Below are positions 52,190 through 60,597 of a stretch of 64,000 bases of DNA, in pieces. The notes beneath the pieces were generated by a model that had not been told where the DNA came from, did not search any database, and worked only from the letters and a program-made list of their open reading frames with translations. The DNA is taken from contig JBLHSG010000001.1 of the NCBI GenBank assembly GCA_047626725.1, forward strand, positions 124,001-188,000. Direction: 5' to 3'. Within the stretch, counting starts at the first letter, position 1, and each line of letters begins with the position of its first letter. A program made the position numbers and the translations under genes. The stretch is from Ascidiaceihabitans sp034111945 (GTDB lineage: Bacteria; Pseudomonadota; Alphaproteobacteria; Rhodobacterales; Rhodobacteraceae).

Positions 52190-52211
52190 CGGGAGTTCAA
52201 GTCTCCCCCAC
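52190..52211 (+). repeat. repeated copy of the tRNA 3' end (52075-52096)
   Basis: An exact 22-bp copy of tRNA bases 52075-52096 (the T arm and start of the acceptor 3' strand), 93 bp past the tRNA end, then CCACCATTT like the tRNA 3' flank but lacking one G. No anticodon arm or acceptor 5' strand precedes it, so this is a fragment. It resembles an attachment-site remnant or a partial tRNA duplication. Confidence 0.75.
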
Positions 52212-52261
52212 CCACCATTTTCAACCTCAGTTACTGCCAAAGATTCGCCAACCCGATGCGC

Positions 52262-52888
52262 CTATGCCAATGGCACGTCGCCAACATCCTTTGGCACTTT
52301 GTATCCGCGTTGAAACCCGGGGCGCGCTGCCAATTCCAGATACCAGCGTTTCACATTCGGATAGGCGTCTATGTCGACTTGATGCCATTCAAAACGCGAC
52401 GCCCACGGCCAGATCGAAAAATCAGCGATGCTTAAGTCGTCGATGATATAAGGCGAGGTCGCCAGATGCCGATCCAGCACGCCGTACAGTCGGTTGGCCT
52501 CTGTATGAAAACGCGCCTCTGAATATTCAGATTTACCGGCGTTGTATTTCAAAAAGTGATGCGCCTGACCTAACATTGGGCCGAAACCGCCCATTTGCCA
52601 CATCAGCCACTGCATCATTTTCCAATACTGATCCGACCCGTAGGCTGGCATGAACTTTCCCGATTTTTCAGCCAGATACATTAGGATTGCCCCGCTTTCG
52701 AACAGGGCCACGTCCCCGTCTGTGATCGCGGGAATACGATTGTTCGGGCTGATCTTTAAGAAGGCTGGCGCAAATTGTTCGTCTTTGCCGATGTCCACGG
52801 CGACCGCCTCGTATTCTAGCCCCATTTCCTCTAGCGCAATCGATACCTTGCGCCCGTTCGGGGTTGTCCAACTGTACAATTTGATCAT
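52262..52888 (-). CDS. glutathione S-transferase family protein
   Basis: 208 residues, same YfcG-like subgroup as the GST at 16904. N-terminal thioredoxin-like domain with LYSWTTPNGRKVSIALEEM near 4-22, NNRIPAITD near 50 and LFESGAILMYLAEKSGKF near 61; helical C-terminal domain with MMQWLMWQMGGFGPMLGQ. The ATG at 52888 follows AAGGAGG, an excellent ribosome site, so the longer frame is rejected. Its role may be disulfide reduction or detoxification. It is divergent from the first RidA gene. Confidence 0.9.
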   Translation of the reverse strand: MIKLYSWTTPNGRKVSIALEEMGLEYEAVAVDIGKDEQFAPAFLKISPNNRIPAITDGDVALFESGAILMYLAEKSGKFMPAYGSDQYWKMMQWLMWQMGGFGPMLGQAHHFLKYNAGKSEYSEARFHTEANRLYGVLDRHLATSPYIIDDLSIADFSIWPWASRFEWHQVDIDAYPNVKRWYLELAARPGFQRGYKVPKDVGDVPLA

Positions 52889-52953
52889 GGCGGCCTCCTT
52901 TTCGACCCTAGCCTGAAATGCTTTAAGGGCGGGGTCAAGCATAGGAGCATCCA

Positions 52954-53298
52954 ATGACCATCACACGCCAACACACACACGACCGCATGAGCCAAATCGT
53001 CCAACACAACGGCACGATCTATCTGTCGGGCCAAGTCGGCACACTAGACGATTCTGTTGCCAACCAAACGCAGCGATGTCTGGACAAGATCGACGCGCTG
53101 CTGGCCGAGGCTGGCGTGTCCAAAGAAAACGTTTTGCAATCCACCATCTGGCTGGCTGACATGGCCGATTTTGCGGAAATGAACGCGGTTTGGGATGCGT
53201 GGGTGCCTGCCGGTCACGCCCCTGCGCGTGCGTGCGGTGAGGCAAAATTGGCGCGTCCCGGATTTACCGTTGAAATTCTGGTGATTGCCGCCGCCTGA
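52954..53298 (+). CDS. RidA family protein, copy 1
   Basis: 114 residues, RidA/YjgF family. RidA proteins hydrolyse reactive enamines/imines from PLP-enzyme or flavoenzyme reactions. Family motif PARACGEAKLARPGF (about 90-104) contains the conserved Arg and Glu, though the typical ARxCxEVxxLP is changed to the subgroup form. About 70% identical by direct comparison to the next gene, hence a tandem duplication. Ribosome site AGGAG lies upstream. Located next to a D-amino-acid operon. Confidence 0.9.
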   Translation: MTITRQHTHDRMSQIVQHNGTIYLSGQVGTLDDSVANQTQRCLDKIDALLAEAGVSKENVLQSTIWLADMADFAEMNAVWDAWVPAGHAPARACGEAKLARPGFTVEILVIAAA

Positions 53299-53373
53299 TT
53301 CCATCCCTTATGGCTGGCGTCGATCCATGGTCCTGCGTAAGAGTTTGCGCAGGATCAAGAGGAGGCATCAGCC

Positions 53374-53718
53374 ATGACCATCGAACGTATGCACACCGGC
53401 GAGCGCGCCAGTAAAATCGTCAAATACAACGGTGTTGTGTATTTGTCCGGGCAGGTGGGCGTGTCCGACGACAGCATCCACGATCAAACGCAGCAGTGTC
53501 TGGACAAAGTCGACGCACTGCTCGCCGAGGCAGGTTCGTCAAAGGAGCGGTTGTTGCAGGTCACCGTCTGGCTGTCTGACATGGGGCATTTTGCCGATAT
53601 GAACGCGGTGTGGAACGCATGGGTCCCAACAGGTCACGCCCCTGCGCGTGCATGTGGCGAGGCAAAATTGGCGCGCACAGGTCTAAAGGTCGAGATCATC
53701 GTGACCGCTGCCTGCTAA
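53374..53718 (+). CDS. RidA family protein, copy 2
   Basis: 114 residues, aligned without gaps to copy 1 (80 of 114 identical by eye). Motif PARACGEAKLARTGL near 90-104. AGGAGG precedes the ATG. Its last four bases overlap the racemase gene end convergently. Probably an enamine/imine deaminase; differences in the first loop (residues 6-13) and near 30-40 could mean divergence in substrate. Confidence 0.9.
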   Translation: MTIERMHTGERASKIVKYNGVVYLSGQVGVSDDSIHDQTQQCLDKVDALLAEAGSSKERLLQVTVWLSDMGHFADMNAVWNAWVPTGHAPARACGEAKLARTGLKVEIIVTAAC

Positions 53719-54374
53719 AGAAATGCGGGGCGGATGGACTTTGGCCTGACGGCCTCGATCTCTGTCAGGATGTCGATGATATCTACGTCAAAGGCTGCCG
53801 CAAGCGCGCTTTTGTAGGGGGGTAAATTGGTGCATTCCAAAACCAACGTCCGTAGCGCGTTTGTGGTTTGCGCCTGAACCGTGGCAACGGTTTCGCGCGC
53901 TGCTTTGTCCTGATCAAGGGTGCGCGCATCGCCGCCAATCACGGCCCGTAGATGCGCTGTTTTATCCAATCCGATAATGCAGGGCGCAAACCGCTGATTT
54001 TGCCCCAGATGGGCCGCCCCAAGGCGTGTGGCATCATAGGTCAGGATCGCGGTGCTGTCTGGATCGTCGAGGCGGTCCAGCGCGCCCAAAGACGACGCAA
54101 TAAACGGGCGGTCGACCAGTGCTGCTAAATGCGCCTGCCAATAGCTGAGAAACCCACACGACGTCACGATCACGTCCCCGCGCGCAGCCCTTAACGCGGC
54201 CTCGAACGGGGCAATGTCGATCTGGTCTGGTCGGTCGGTTACAATCCCGCCAACAGACGCGCCTGTGACGCGCAGAACTTCGATCTCGCAGGCATAACTG
54301 TCTGCGCTGCCCACATCCCCCGCAACGCGCGGGAAATGTGTGTCTAGCTGCAAAACCGTGACGCCGGGGCGCAT
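53715..54374 (-). CDS. aspartate/glutamate racemase family protein
   Basis: 219 residues of the Asp/Glu/hydantoin racemase family, cofactor-independent with two Cys as acid/base. TSCGFLSYWQ (near 71-80) and LECTNLPPYK (near 179-188) hold the two cysteines. Its start lies four bases after the dctM stop, so it is the last gene of the dadA-TRAP operon. The family includes racemases for Asp, Glu, hydantoin and others; the substrate is unknown here. Confidence 0.8.
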   Translation of the reverse strand: MRPGVTVLQLDTHFPRVAGDVGSADSYACEIEVLRVTGASVGGIVTDRPDQIDIAPFEAALRAARGDVIVTSCGFLSYWQAHLAALVDRPFIASSLGALDRLDDPDSTAILTYDATRLGAAHLGQNQRFAPCIIGLDKTAHLRAVIGGDARTLDQDKAARETVATVQAQTTNALRTLVLECTNLPPYKSALAAAFDVDIIDILTEIEAVRPKSIRPAFL

Positions 54375-54378
54375 ACGT

Positions 54379-55689
54379 CTAACTGGGCCCTTGGCGCAGG
54401 TTGTTTGGCAGCCACGTCGCCAGCTCTGGCCAAACGACCAAGATCACGACCATCAGCAGCATCAATCCGACCATCGGCAACGCCACCTTCGAGATGTAGG
54501 AAATCTCGTGTTTGGTCATGCCTTGCAGCACAAACAGGTTAAACCCGATGGGCGGTGTGACCTGCGCCATCTCGACCACGACAACGATGAAAATACCGAA
54601 CCAGATCACGTCGATGCCTGCTTGACGGATCATCGGTTCGACAATCGCCATGGTTAGAACGACCGACGAAATGCCGTCTAGGAACATGCCAAGGATGATG
54701 TAAAACACAGTCAGCGCTGCGATCAACGTGATCGGTGACAAGTTCATCCCGTCGATCCACGCCGCCAAGGCGCGCGGCAATCCGGTAAAGCCCATGGACA
54801 GGGATAAAAACGCGGCCCCCATCAAAATCAGCGCGATCATGGCCGACGTGCGGGTCGCCCCCATCAGGCTTTCGCGGAAGGCTTCCCACGACAACGATCT
54901 TTGGAAACTTGCCAACACCAACGCGCCGATAACGCCCACTGCGGCGGCTTCGGTTGCGGTGGCCCAGCCAAAATACATCGATCCGATAACGGCGAATACG
55001 AGGCATAAAACGGGTATCAAAAACCGGCTTTCGGCGATCATTTTTCCAAACGACATCGATGGTTCGGGCGGTGGGCGTTGGTCGGGGCGAATGAAATGCC
55101 AGCCGACGATATAGCTCATGAAGAGTGCTGCCAAAACAAGACCGGGAAAGATGCCGGCCATGAACAATTTGATGATGCTTTCATTGATCGACACGCCGTA
55201 CACGATCAGCGTCAGGGATGGTGGTATCATCAGGCCCAACGTTGCCGCCCCCGCCAACGTGCCCACGATCATGTATTCGGGGTAGCCGCGTTTGCGCAGT
55301 TCAGGGATCGACATTTTACCGACGGTGGTAAGGGTCGCAGCGGATGATCCTGACACCGCTGCAAAAATCGTGCAGCCCGCGATATTGGTGTGTAGCAATC
55401 CGCCAGGCAGCCAGCTCATCCATGGGGCGAGGCCGCGAAACATGTCTTGGGACAATCGGGTTCGATACAAGATTTCACCCATCCAGATGAACAGGGGCAG
55501 GGCGGTCAATGTCCAACTGCTGGAGCTGGTCCAAATTGTCGTGATCATCGCGTCCCCAGCGGGGCGTGTGGTGAACAATTCCATGCCCACAAATGCGACG
55601 CCCATCAGGGCCAGACCGATCCAGATCGAACTGCCAAGCAGGGTAAACAGGACAAACAAAAAGATGATAGTTGCGTAAAGTTCGGTCAT
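54379..55689 (-). CDS. TRAP transporter large permease (DctM)
   Basis: 436 residues, large integral membrane subunit of a TRAP transporter with about 12 segments. Conserved SGSSAATLTTVGKMSIPELRKRGY near 120-145 and LGMFLDGISSVVLTMAIVEPMI near 340. Start MTELYATIIFLFVLF at 55689; ATGA overlaps the dctQ stop by four bases. The partner of the DctQ and DctP subunits upstream. Confidence 0.93.
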   Translation of the reverse strand: MTELYATIIFLFVLFTLLGSSIWIGLALMGVAFVGMELFTTRPAGDAMITTIWTSSSSWTLTALPLFIWMGEILYRTRLSQDMFRGLAPWMSWLPGGLLHTNIAGCTIFAAVSGSSAATLTTVGKMSIPELRKRGYPEYMIVGTLAGAATLGLMIPPSLTLIVYGVSINESIIKLFMAGIFPGLVLAALFMSYIVGWHFIRPDQRPPPEPSMSFGKMIAESRFLIPVLCLVFAVIGSMYFGWATATEAAAVGVIGALVLASFQRSLSWEAFRESLMGATRTSAMIALILMGAAFLSLSMGFTGLPRALAAWIDGMNLSPITLIAALTVFYIILGMFLDGISSVVLTMAIVEPMIRQAGIDVIWFGIFIVVVVEMAQVTPPIGFNLFVLQGMTKHEISYISKVALPMVGLMLLMVVILVVWPELATWLPNNLRQGPS

Positions 55690-56399
55690 TCTACGGCCTC
55701 CGAAACGATCGGGTTCGTGCCCGTGATTAACATGCGATACAGGGTATCCCACAGTGCGACGGCCAACAAAATTGTGCCGATGCACATAGAAAGCTGCGGT
55801 ATCCAGACGGGGGTGTAGATCAATTCTGATGACCCCTTGGCCCATGTTTCGGCCCAGTTCGCGGGGCTTGATCCGATGGTACGCAAACCGGCATCGACCC
55901 ACGCAGGAATTTGATCTTGGCCCTGTGTTCGGTCATTCAACATTTCAGAAAAGAATGCGGTTTTGATCGCGTAACGGGCGAAATACGTGGCGATGATTGC
56001 CGCTGCAAAGACGGCAAACGCATCAAGCCAGCGGTTCAAAAAACGGTTCATGTTCAGGATGATCGACACCCGAATATGTGCGCCGCGTGTCAGCGCGTGG
56101 GCCATCGCAAAGAACGACGTGGCGGCCATCGCATAGCCTGCAAATTCGGTTGTTCCGGGCAATGCGACGCTGGTCCAGCGTGCGACCATGCCAGCAACGA
56201 TCAGGCCCAAAATGGTGATCATGAAACAGGCAGCCAGAACGCCACCGGCCACATAAACCTTGTCCAAAAAACGCCAGATCGGGCGCAGGAACGGTTCAAT
56301 CCGGTGCCCCGCAAACAGGCAGATCAGGCCAAAGACCGACGGCAATACAAACAGCCACACCCACAGCGGCAGGCCCATCACGGGCGACCAATCGCGCAT
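55686..56399 (-). CDS. TRAP transporter small permease (DctQ)
   Basis: 237 residues, longer than the usual ~170; it has four or five predicted membrane segments and an extra periplasmic loop (around NDRTQGQDQIPAWVD). The ATG at 56399 has AAGGA 11 bases upstream. It lies after the hairpin following dctP and overlaps dctM by four bases. This is the membrane coupling subunit of the dicarboxylate/sialic-acid-type TRAP transporter. Confidence 0.85.
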   Translation of the reverse strand: MRDWSPVMGLPLWVWLFVLPSVFGLICLFAGHRIEPFLRPIWRFLDKVYVAGGVLAACFMITILGLIVAGMVARWTSVALPGTTEFAGYAMAATSFFAMAHALTRGAHIRVSIILNMNRFLNRWLDAFAVFAAAIIATYFARYAIKTAFFSEMLNDRTQGQDQIPAWVDAGLRTIGSSPANWAETWAKGSSELIYTPVWIPQLSMCIGTILLAVALWDTLYRMLITGTNPIVSEAVE

Positions 56400-56412
56400 A
56401 TTTCTTGTCCTT

Positions 56413-56452
56413 AAAAACGAAAAACCAGCCCCACGCGTGCACACGGGGCTGG
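56413..56452 (-). terminator. hairpin between dctP and dctQ, intrinsic terminator-like
   Basis: On the minus strand CCAGCCCC and GGGGCTGG (8 bp perfect) with a 12-base loop, followed by TTTTTCGTTTTT. It sits in the operon between dctP and dctQM, probably reducing downstream expression relative to the binding protein. Confidence 0.75.
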
Positions 56453-56470
56453 CCTGATTTCGACTAACGA

Positions 56471-57445
56471 TTAGTTGTTGTAGGCGTCCAGAATTGCTTG
56501 GCCTTTTGGACCTGCAGTTTCCAGCCACTCAGCTGTCATTTTTGCGCCGATTGTTTTCAGCTCTGCCAAGAATTCAGGTCCGGCATCGGTCACTGTCATG
56601 CCGTTCTTTTCCAGCTCTGCGAAATAGAAGTCAGCCAGTTCTTCGGATTTGGCGGCACATGATGCACCGGTTTCATCCGCAGCTTTTTGAACGCCGGCTT
56701 TGACCTCGTCAGACAGGCTGTCCCATGATTGGGAATTGACCATCACGTAGTTGCGCGGCAGCCATGCGTTGACTTTGTAGTAGTGGGACAGGTGTTCCCA
56801 AACTTTGCGGTCATAGCCCGTAGATCCGGACGAGATGAACGCAGATGCGACGCCTGTTGCCAGTGCTTGGGACAATTCGGCGGCTTCGACCTGAACAGGG
56901 ATCATGCCCAGTTCTTCGGCGAATGTCGCGGTGGCAGAGTTATACGAGCGGAATTTAATGCCTTGGGTGTCAGCAGATGATCCGACTTCTTTGTTGAAGT
57001 AGAAACCCTGGCCCGGCCATGGGCAGGTGTACAGCGCAACCAAATTCAGGTCTGCCAGCTGTTCGTTGACGATTGGTTTGGCCACATCCCACAGCTTGGA
57101 ATTGTCTGCGTACGTGGTGGCCAAGAACGGCAGGTTGTCCCAGCCCAGGAGTGGTGCTTCGTTTGCGTGGGCAGACATGAAACGTTCGCCAATTGGCACT
57201 TGGCCGGTTTGAACCGCGCGCTTGATGTCGCCGCCGCCAAACAATGAACCGCCCGGATGCACGGTGATATCCAGCGCGCCATCGGTGTATTCGCGGACTT
57301 TGTCGGCAAACATCACACCCTGTTCAGAGTGAAAGTTGGTTGCAGAATACGCCATTGGCATATCCCATTTTTGCGCGTGGCCATCTGCAAATGCGGCGCC
57401 TGTTGTCATTGCAACGGTGCAAGCCAGTGCTGTCATGGTTTTCAT
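56471..57445 (-). CDS. TRAP transporter substrate-binding protein (DctP), operon with dadA-like gene
   Basis: 324 residues, periplasmic DctP-family binding protein. Signal peptide about 1-21 (ALACTVAMTTGAAFA). Family features: RFMSAHANEAPLLGW near 88-102 and GIKFRSYNSATATFAEELG near 162. It lies 29 bp after the dadA-like gene on the same strand. The ligand is unknown; the neighbouring racemase and dehydrogenase suggest an amino acid or derivative. Confidence 0.9.
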   Translation of the reverse strand: MKTMTALACTVAMTTGAAFADGHAQKWDMPMAYSATNFHSEQGVMFADKVREYTDGALDITVHPGGSLFGGGDIKRAVQTGQVPIGERFMSAHANEAPLLGWDNLPFLATTYADNSKLWDVAKPIVNEQLADLNLVALYTCPWPGQGFYFNKEVGSSADTQGIKFRSYNSATATFAEELGMIPVQVEAAELSQALATGVASAFISSGSTGYDRKVWEHLSHYYKVNAWLPRNYVMVNSQSWDSLSDEVKAGVQKAADETGASCAAKSEELADFYFAELEKNGMTVTDAGPEFLAELKTIGAKMTAEWLETAGPKGQAILDAYNN

Positions 57446-57474
57446 CAGTTTTCTCCCGGTTGTACGCCTGTGGT

Positions 57475-58719
57475 TCAGGGCGCTTTATGTTTTTGTGGAT
57501 CGAAGGGCGTCAAATCAATGTTCGGCGGTTTACCTGCGATCAAGTCCGCGATGATCCGACCCGTTTTAGCGCTACCTGTCAAGCCAACGTGTTGATGACC
57601 AAAGGCGGAATAGCTTTTGCCGTGCGCGTCATTGGCCCCGATTAATGGCAGCGAATCTGCGGGGGCAGGGCGATGGCCCATCCATTCGACAACGTCGTCA
57701 TAGGTGGTGTCCGGTAGCAATTGTGCGACTTGGCGGCGCAGTAATTCCAACGGCGCGCGGCTGGCTGGTGCGTTAAGTCCGCCAAATTCGATAACGCCTG
57801 CTGCGCGAATTCTGCCGTCCATTGGCGTGATGACAAATTTGCCTGACGCGACCATCATCGGGTTCTTTGGATACGACGACGGGTTCATCAGTTCGATGTG
57901 ATACCCGCGTTCGCTTTCAAACGGGACTTTGACGCCCAGCTTGTGCGCGATGGGTTTGGACCACGGGCCCATTGCCAGCAAAATCGTGTCGCCTGACATC
58001 TCGCCTTGATCCGTAGACAGGCCGGTGATTTGACCGTTTTCCAATGTGACATCGTGGATACCGGTTTCGATAAACGTGCCACCTTGGGCGATGAAATGAT
58101 CGGCCAGTGCGCGCACATAAGCACCGGGATCACTGATGCGCCCGTGGTTGTGACAGCGCACAACAGTTTCAAATTGCCCATCATAGGTGGGGTCGGTCAC
58201 GCTGTATTCGGCGCCTGATACGACTGTGTGTTTGACACCTTCGGCGCGGCGCTTGGACCATCCGTATCCGTCTGCCTCAAACATCTTTTGGGTCTGGTAG
58301 CCAAAACAGTAATCTTCGTGACTGATGAATTTTTCAGCACCGGTATCAGCGGCGAGGCTTTGGTGTTGCTGAACGCTATCGTGCAATAGTGACGCCATGG
58401 ATCGGGCGTAGTGGTTCACATGGGCGTCTGTATCGTGTGCCAGATATTTCATCAAAAACGGCAGCAATCGCGGCAAATAGGACCACCGCAAAAACAACGG
58501 CGCGTCGCGGTCAAACAACATCGACGGGGCCTTGCGCAACAAACCTGGCGTGGTCACGGGCATCACGGCACCAGCCGCCAAAATGCCTGCGTTTCCGTGA
58601 CTTGTGCCACTTCCGGGGGTTGCACGATCGATCAAAGTAACCCGACATCCCGCCCGTTGAAGCCAGATGGCTGACGCGACACCAACGATGCCCGCCCCTG
58701 CAATTAACACATGTTTCAT
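57475..58719 (-). CDS. D-amino-acid dehydrogenase-like FAD oxidoreductase
   Basis: 414 residues, DAO-superfamily flavoprotein resembling DadA, which oxidises D-amino acids to imino/keto acids and passes electrons to the respiratory chain. FAD motif GAGIVGVASAIWLQRAG (8-24), RATPGSGTSHGNAGILAAG near 38, and FVITPMDGRIRAAGVIEFGG near 290. The ATG at 58719 starts the motif; longer frame is rejected. First gene of dadA-dctP-dctQ-dctM-racemase. A hydroxyproline or sarcosine oxidase is the alternative. Confidence 0.87.
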   Translation of the reverse strand: MKHVLIAGAGIVGVASAIWLQRAGCRVTLIDRATPGSGTSHGNAGILAAGAVMPVTTPGLLRKAPSMLFDRDAPLFLRWSYLPRLLPFLMKYLAHDTDAHVNHYARSMASLLHDSVQQHQSLAADTGAEKFISHEDYCFGYQTQKMFEADGYGWSKRRAEGVKHTVVSGAEYSVTDPTYDGQFETVVRCHNHGRISDPGAYVRALADHFIAQGGTFIETGIHDVTLENGQITGLSTDQGEMSGDTILLAMGPWSKPIAHKLGVKVPFESERGYHIELMNPSSYPKNPMMVASGKFVITPMDGRIRAAGVIEFGGLNAPASRAPLELLRRQVAQLLPDTTYDDVVEWMGHRPAPADSLPLIGANDAHGKSYSAFGHQHVGLTGSAKTGRIIADLIAGKPPNIDLTPFDPQKHKAP

Positions 58720-58959
58720 AACGCGAATGACTGGCACGCAACCCATCCCTTGGCAACACACGAGGGACTGGCGCAAATCAATTCTCGCTAAAAGGGTGGC
58801 GGCGAAATGACAGTTTCTAGTTACAAAATTGTATGCGAGGCTGCATTTCTGAAACATCAGATTGCGAGTGACATCTATCAAATCGTGCAATAGCAATTTG
58901 CTCAGACGCAACGACGGTGCGCCAAAACGGCCAGGTCGGACACAATCGGGAGGAAGATT
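58720..58959. promoter_or_regulatory. divergent promoter region between dadA-like gene and second TRAP operon
   Basis: 240 bp between diverging starts. A strong GGGAGG precedes dctP. A loose inverted repeat ATTGC...GCAAT occurs around 58861-58890. No small gene was recognised. Confidence 0.35.
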
Positions 58960-60006
58960 ATGACGCTTACGCGTAAAACATTTTTGAACATGGCAGGTGC
59001 TGCGGCGCTCGCTTTTGGATTTAACGCAGCCCCTGTGGCCGCCCAAGAGGTGACGCTGTCGCTGCACCAATTCTTGCCACCACAAGCCAACGTGCCAAAG
59101 CTGGTGTTGGATGTTTGGGCCAAGAACGTCATGGAGGCCTCTGATGGTCGCATCAAAATCGACAGCTATCCGTCGATGCAACTGGGCGGCAAACCACCAG
59201 AATTGATGGACCAAGCCATCGATGGCGTGGCCGACATTGTCTGGACCGTTGTGGGCTATACCCCCGGTCGTTACCCATCAACCGAAGTGTTCGAATTGCC
59301 ATTCATGATGACAGATTCCGGCGCTGGCCCAGTCAGCCGCGCGTATTGGGAAATGTTCGAAACCCACATGAAAGACACTGAATTCAAAGACGTGCACATC
59401 CTTGGCACATGGGTTCACGGCCCGGGCATGATCCACTCCAATAAAGAAGTGAAAACACCCGAAGACATGGCTGGCCTTAAAATCCGCGGTGGGTCACGGT
59501 CCATTAACGGTTTGCTGTCCAAATTGGGCGCGACACCGGTTGGCATGCCAGTGCCTGCAGTTCCCGAAGGTCTGTCCAAAGGCGTCATCGACGGCACGAC
59601 CATCCCATGGGAAGTAACGGCGGCGTTGAAAGTGCCAGAATTGGTCAGCAACCACACCGAATTTGAGGGTGTGTCGCTGTACACTTTGACCTTCGTTCTG
59701 GCGATGAACAAAGACAAATACGAAAGCCTGCCTGCAGATCTGCAAAAGGTGATCGATGACAATTCCGGTCTGGAATTCTCTGTCTTTGCGGGCACAACCC
59801 AAGAAGCATCAGACGGCCCAGCACGTCAGTTGGCTGTGGATCGTGGCAACAATATCGTAACTGTTTCCGGTGCAGATGTTGACGCATGGCGTGCAGCTGC
59901 TCAACCGATCTACGACGAGTGGGTTGCCGACATGAACTCCAAAGGCAAAGACGGTCAGGCGCTGATCGACGAAGCCCGCGCATTGATCGCAAAATACTCC
60001 GAATAA
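58960..60006 (+). CDS. TRAP transporter substrate-binding protein (DctP), second system
   Basis: 348 residues with a signal peptide (about 1-28, ending AAPVAA). DctP family: LSLHQFLPPQANVPK near 33, PFMMTDSGAGP near 111 and the substrate-binding Arg region GLKIRGGSRSINGLLSKLGATPVGMP near 171. Unlike the first DctP it starts with MTLTRKTFLNMAGAAALA, a Tat-like signal without a full RR motif. GGGAGG lies just before the ATG. It heads a dctP-dctQ-dctM operon. The link to the downstream CoA-ligase genes suggests an aromatic acid. Confidence 0.9.
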   Translation: MTLTRKTFLNMAGAAALAFGFNAAPVAAQEVTLSLHQFLPPQANVPKLVLDVWAKNVMEASDGRIKIDSYPSMQLGGKPPELMDQAIDGVADIVWTVVGYTPGRYPSTEVFELPFMMTDSGAGPVSRAYWEMFETHMKDTEFKDVHILGTWVHGPGMIHSNKEVKTPEDMAGLKIRGGSRSINGLLSKLGATPVGMPVPAVPEGLSKGVIDGTTIPWEVTAALKVPELVSNHTEFEGVSLYTLTFVLAMNKDKYESLPADLQKVIDDNSGLEFSVFAGTTQEASDGPARQLAVDRGNNIVTVSGADVDAWRAAAQPIYDEWVADMNSKGKDGQALIDEARALIAKYSE

Positions 60007-60024
60007 GACGTCGGATACATCTAG

Positions 60025-60060
60025 GGCTGCGGCGTGTTTTTGGCATGCCGCGGCCTTTTT
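60025..60060 (+). terminator. hairpin between second dctP and dctQ
   Basis: GGCTGCGGC (60025-60033) pairs with GCCGCGGCC (60047-60055) with one G-T pair, followed by TTTTT. It mirrors the hairpin in the other TRAP operon and may attenuate transcription into dctQM. Confidence 0.72.
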
Positions 60061-60086
60061 CAACGGCTGACAGGACTGACATTTAA

Positions 60087-60587
60087 ATGCACAACCTTAT
60101 CCAATTGCTTGCCCGCGCCTCTGCTTTGATGGGTGGTTTGGTTTTGGTCGCGCTGATTGTGCTGATGACCACGTCCATCACGATGCGCTCGCTGAACTTG
60201 GGCGAAGTGAACGGCGCATACGAAATTCTTGAGGCAGGTGTCGGGTTTGCGATTTTTGCCTTTTTTCCGATCTGCCAATTCCATGGCGGCCATGCGACGG
60301 TGGATGTGTTCACCTCGGCCTTGCCTGCGCGGTTCAATCGCGTGTTGATGGCCTTTTGGGAGGTCGTTTTGACCGCTGCAATTATCTTTATCACCGTACG
60401 TCTGTTTGCCGGACTTGAACGGTATTTGGGCAATGGCGAAACCACATTGTTCCTGCAATTTCCTGTCTGGTGGGGGTACGCGGCATCGATGATCGGGGCC
60501 ACTGCCGCATCAATTACTGGCCTTTACTGTTCCGTGTCGCGCATCCGCGAAAGCGCGACAGGCCACTCCATTTTGCCGCAAGGCTAA
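60087..60587 (+). CDS. TRAP transporter small permease (DctQ), second system
   Basis: 166 residues, normal DctQ length, four predicted membrane helices. Features include LGEVNGAYEILEAGVGFAIFAFFPICQF near 38-65. It follows the dctP hairpin by 27 bp. It partners with the following DctM. Different in length from the first DctQ. Confidence 0.9.
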   Translation: MHNLIQLLARASALMGGLVLVALIVLMTTSITMRSLNLGEVNGAYEILEAGVGFAIFAFFPICQFHGGHATVDVFTSALPARFNRVLMAFWEVVLTAAIIFITVRLFAGLERYLGNGETTLFLQFPVWWGYAASMIGATAASITGLYCSVSRIRESATGHSILPQG

Positions 60588-60597
60588 GGGTCATTTT

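Noticed and set aside
58720..59214. Long N-terminal extension of the dadA-like frame
   Set aside because: The extension overlaps the divergent dctP start and lacks any domain; the ATG at 58719 begins the FAD motif as in DadA.
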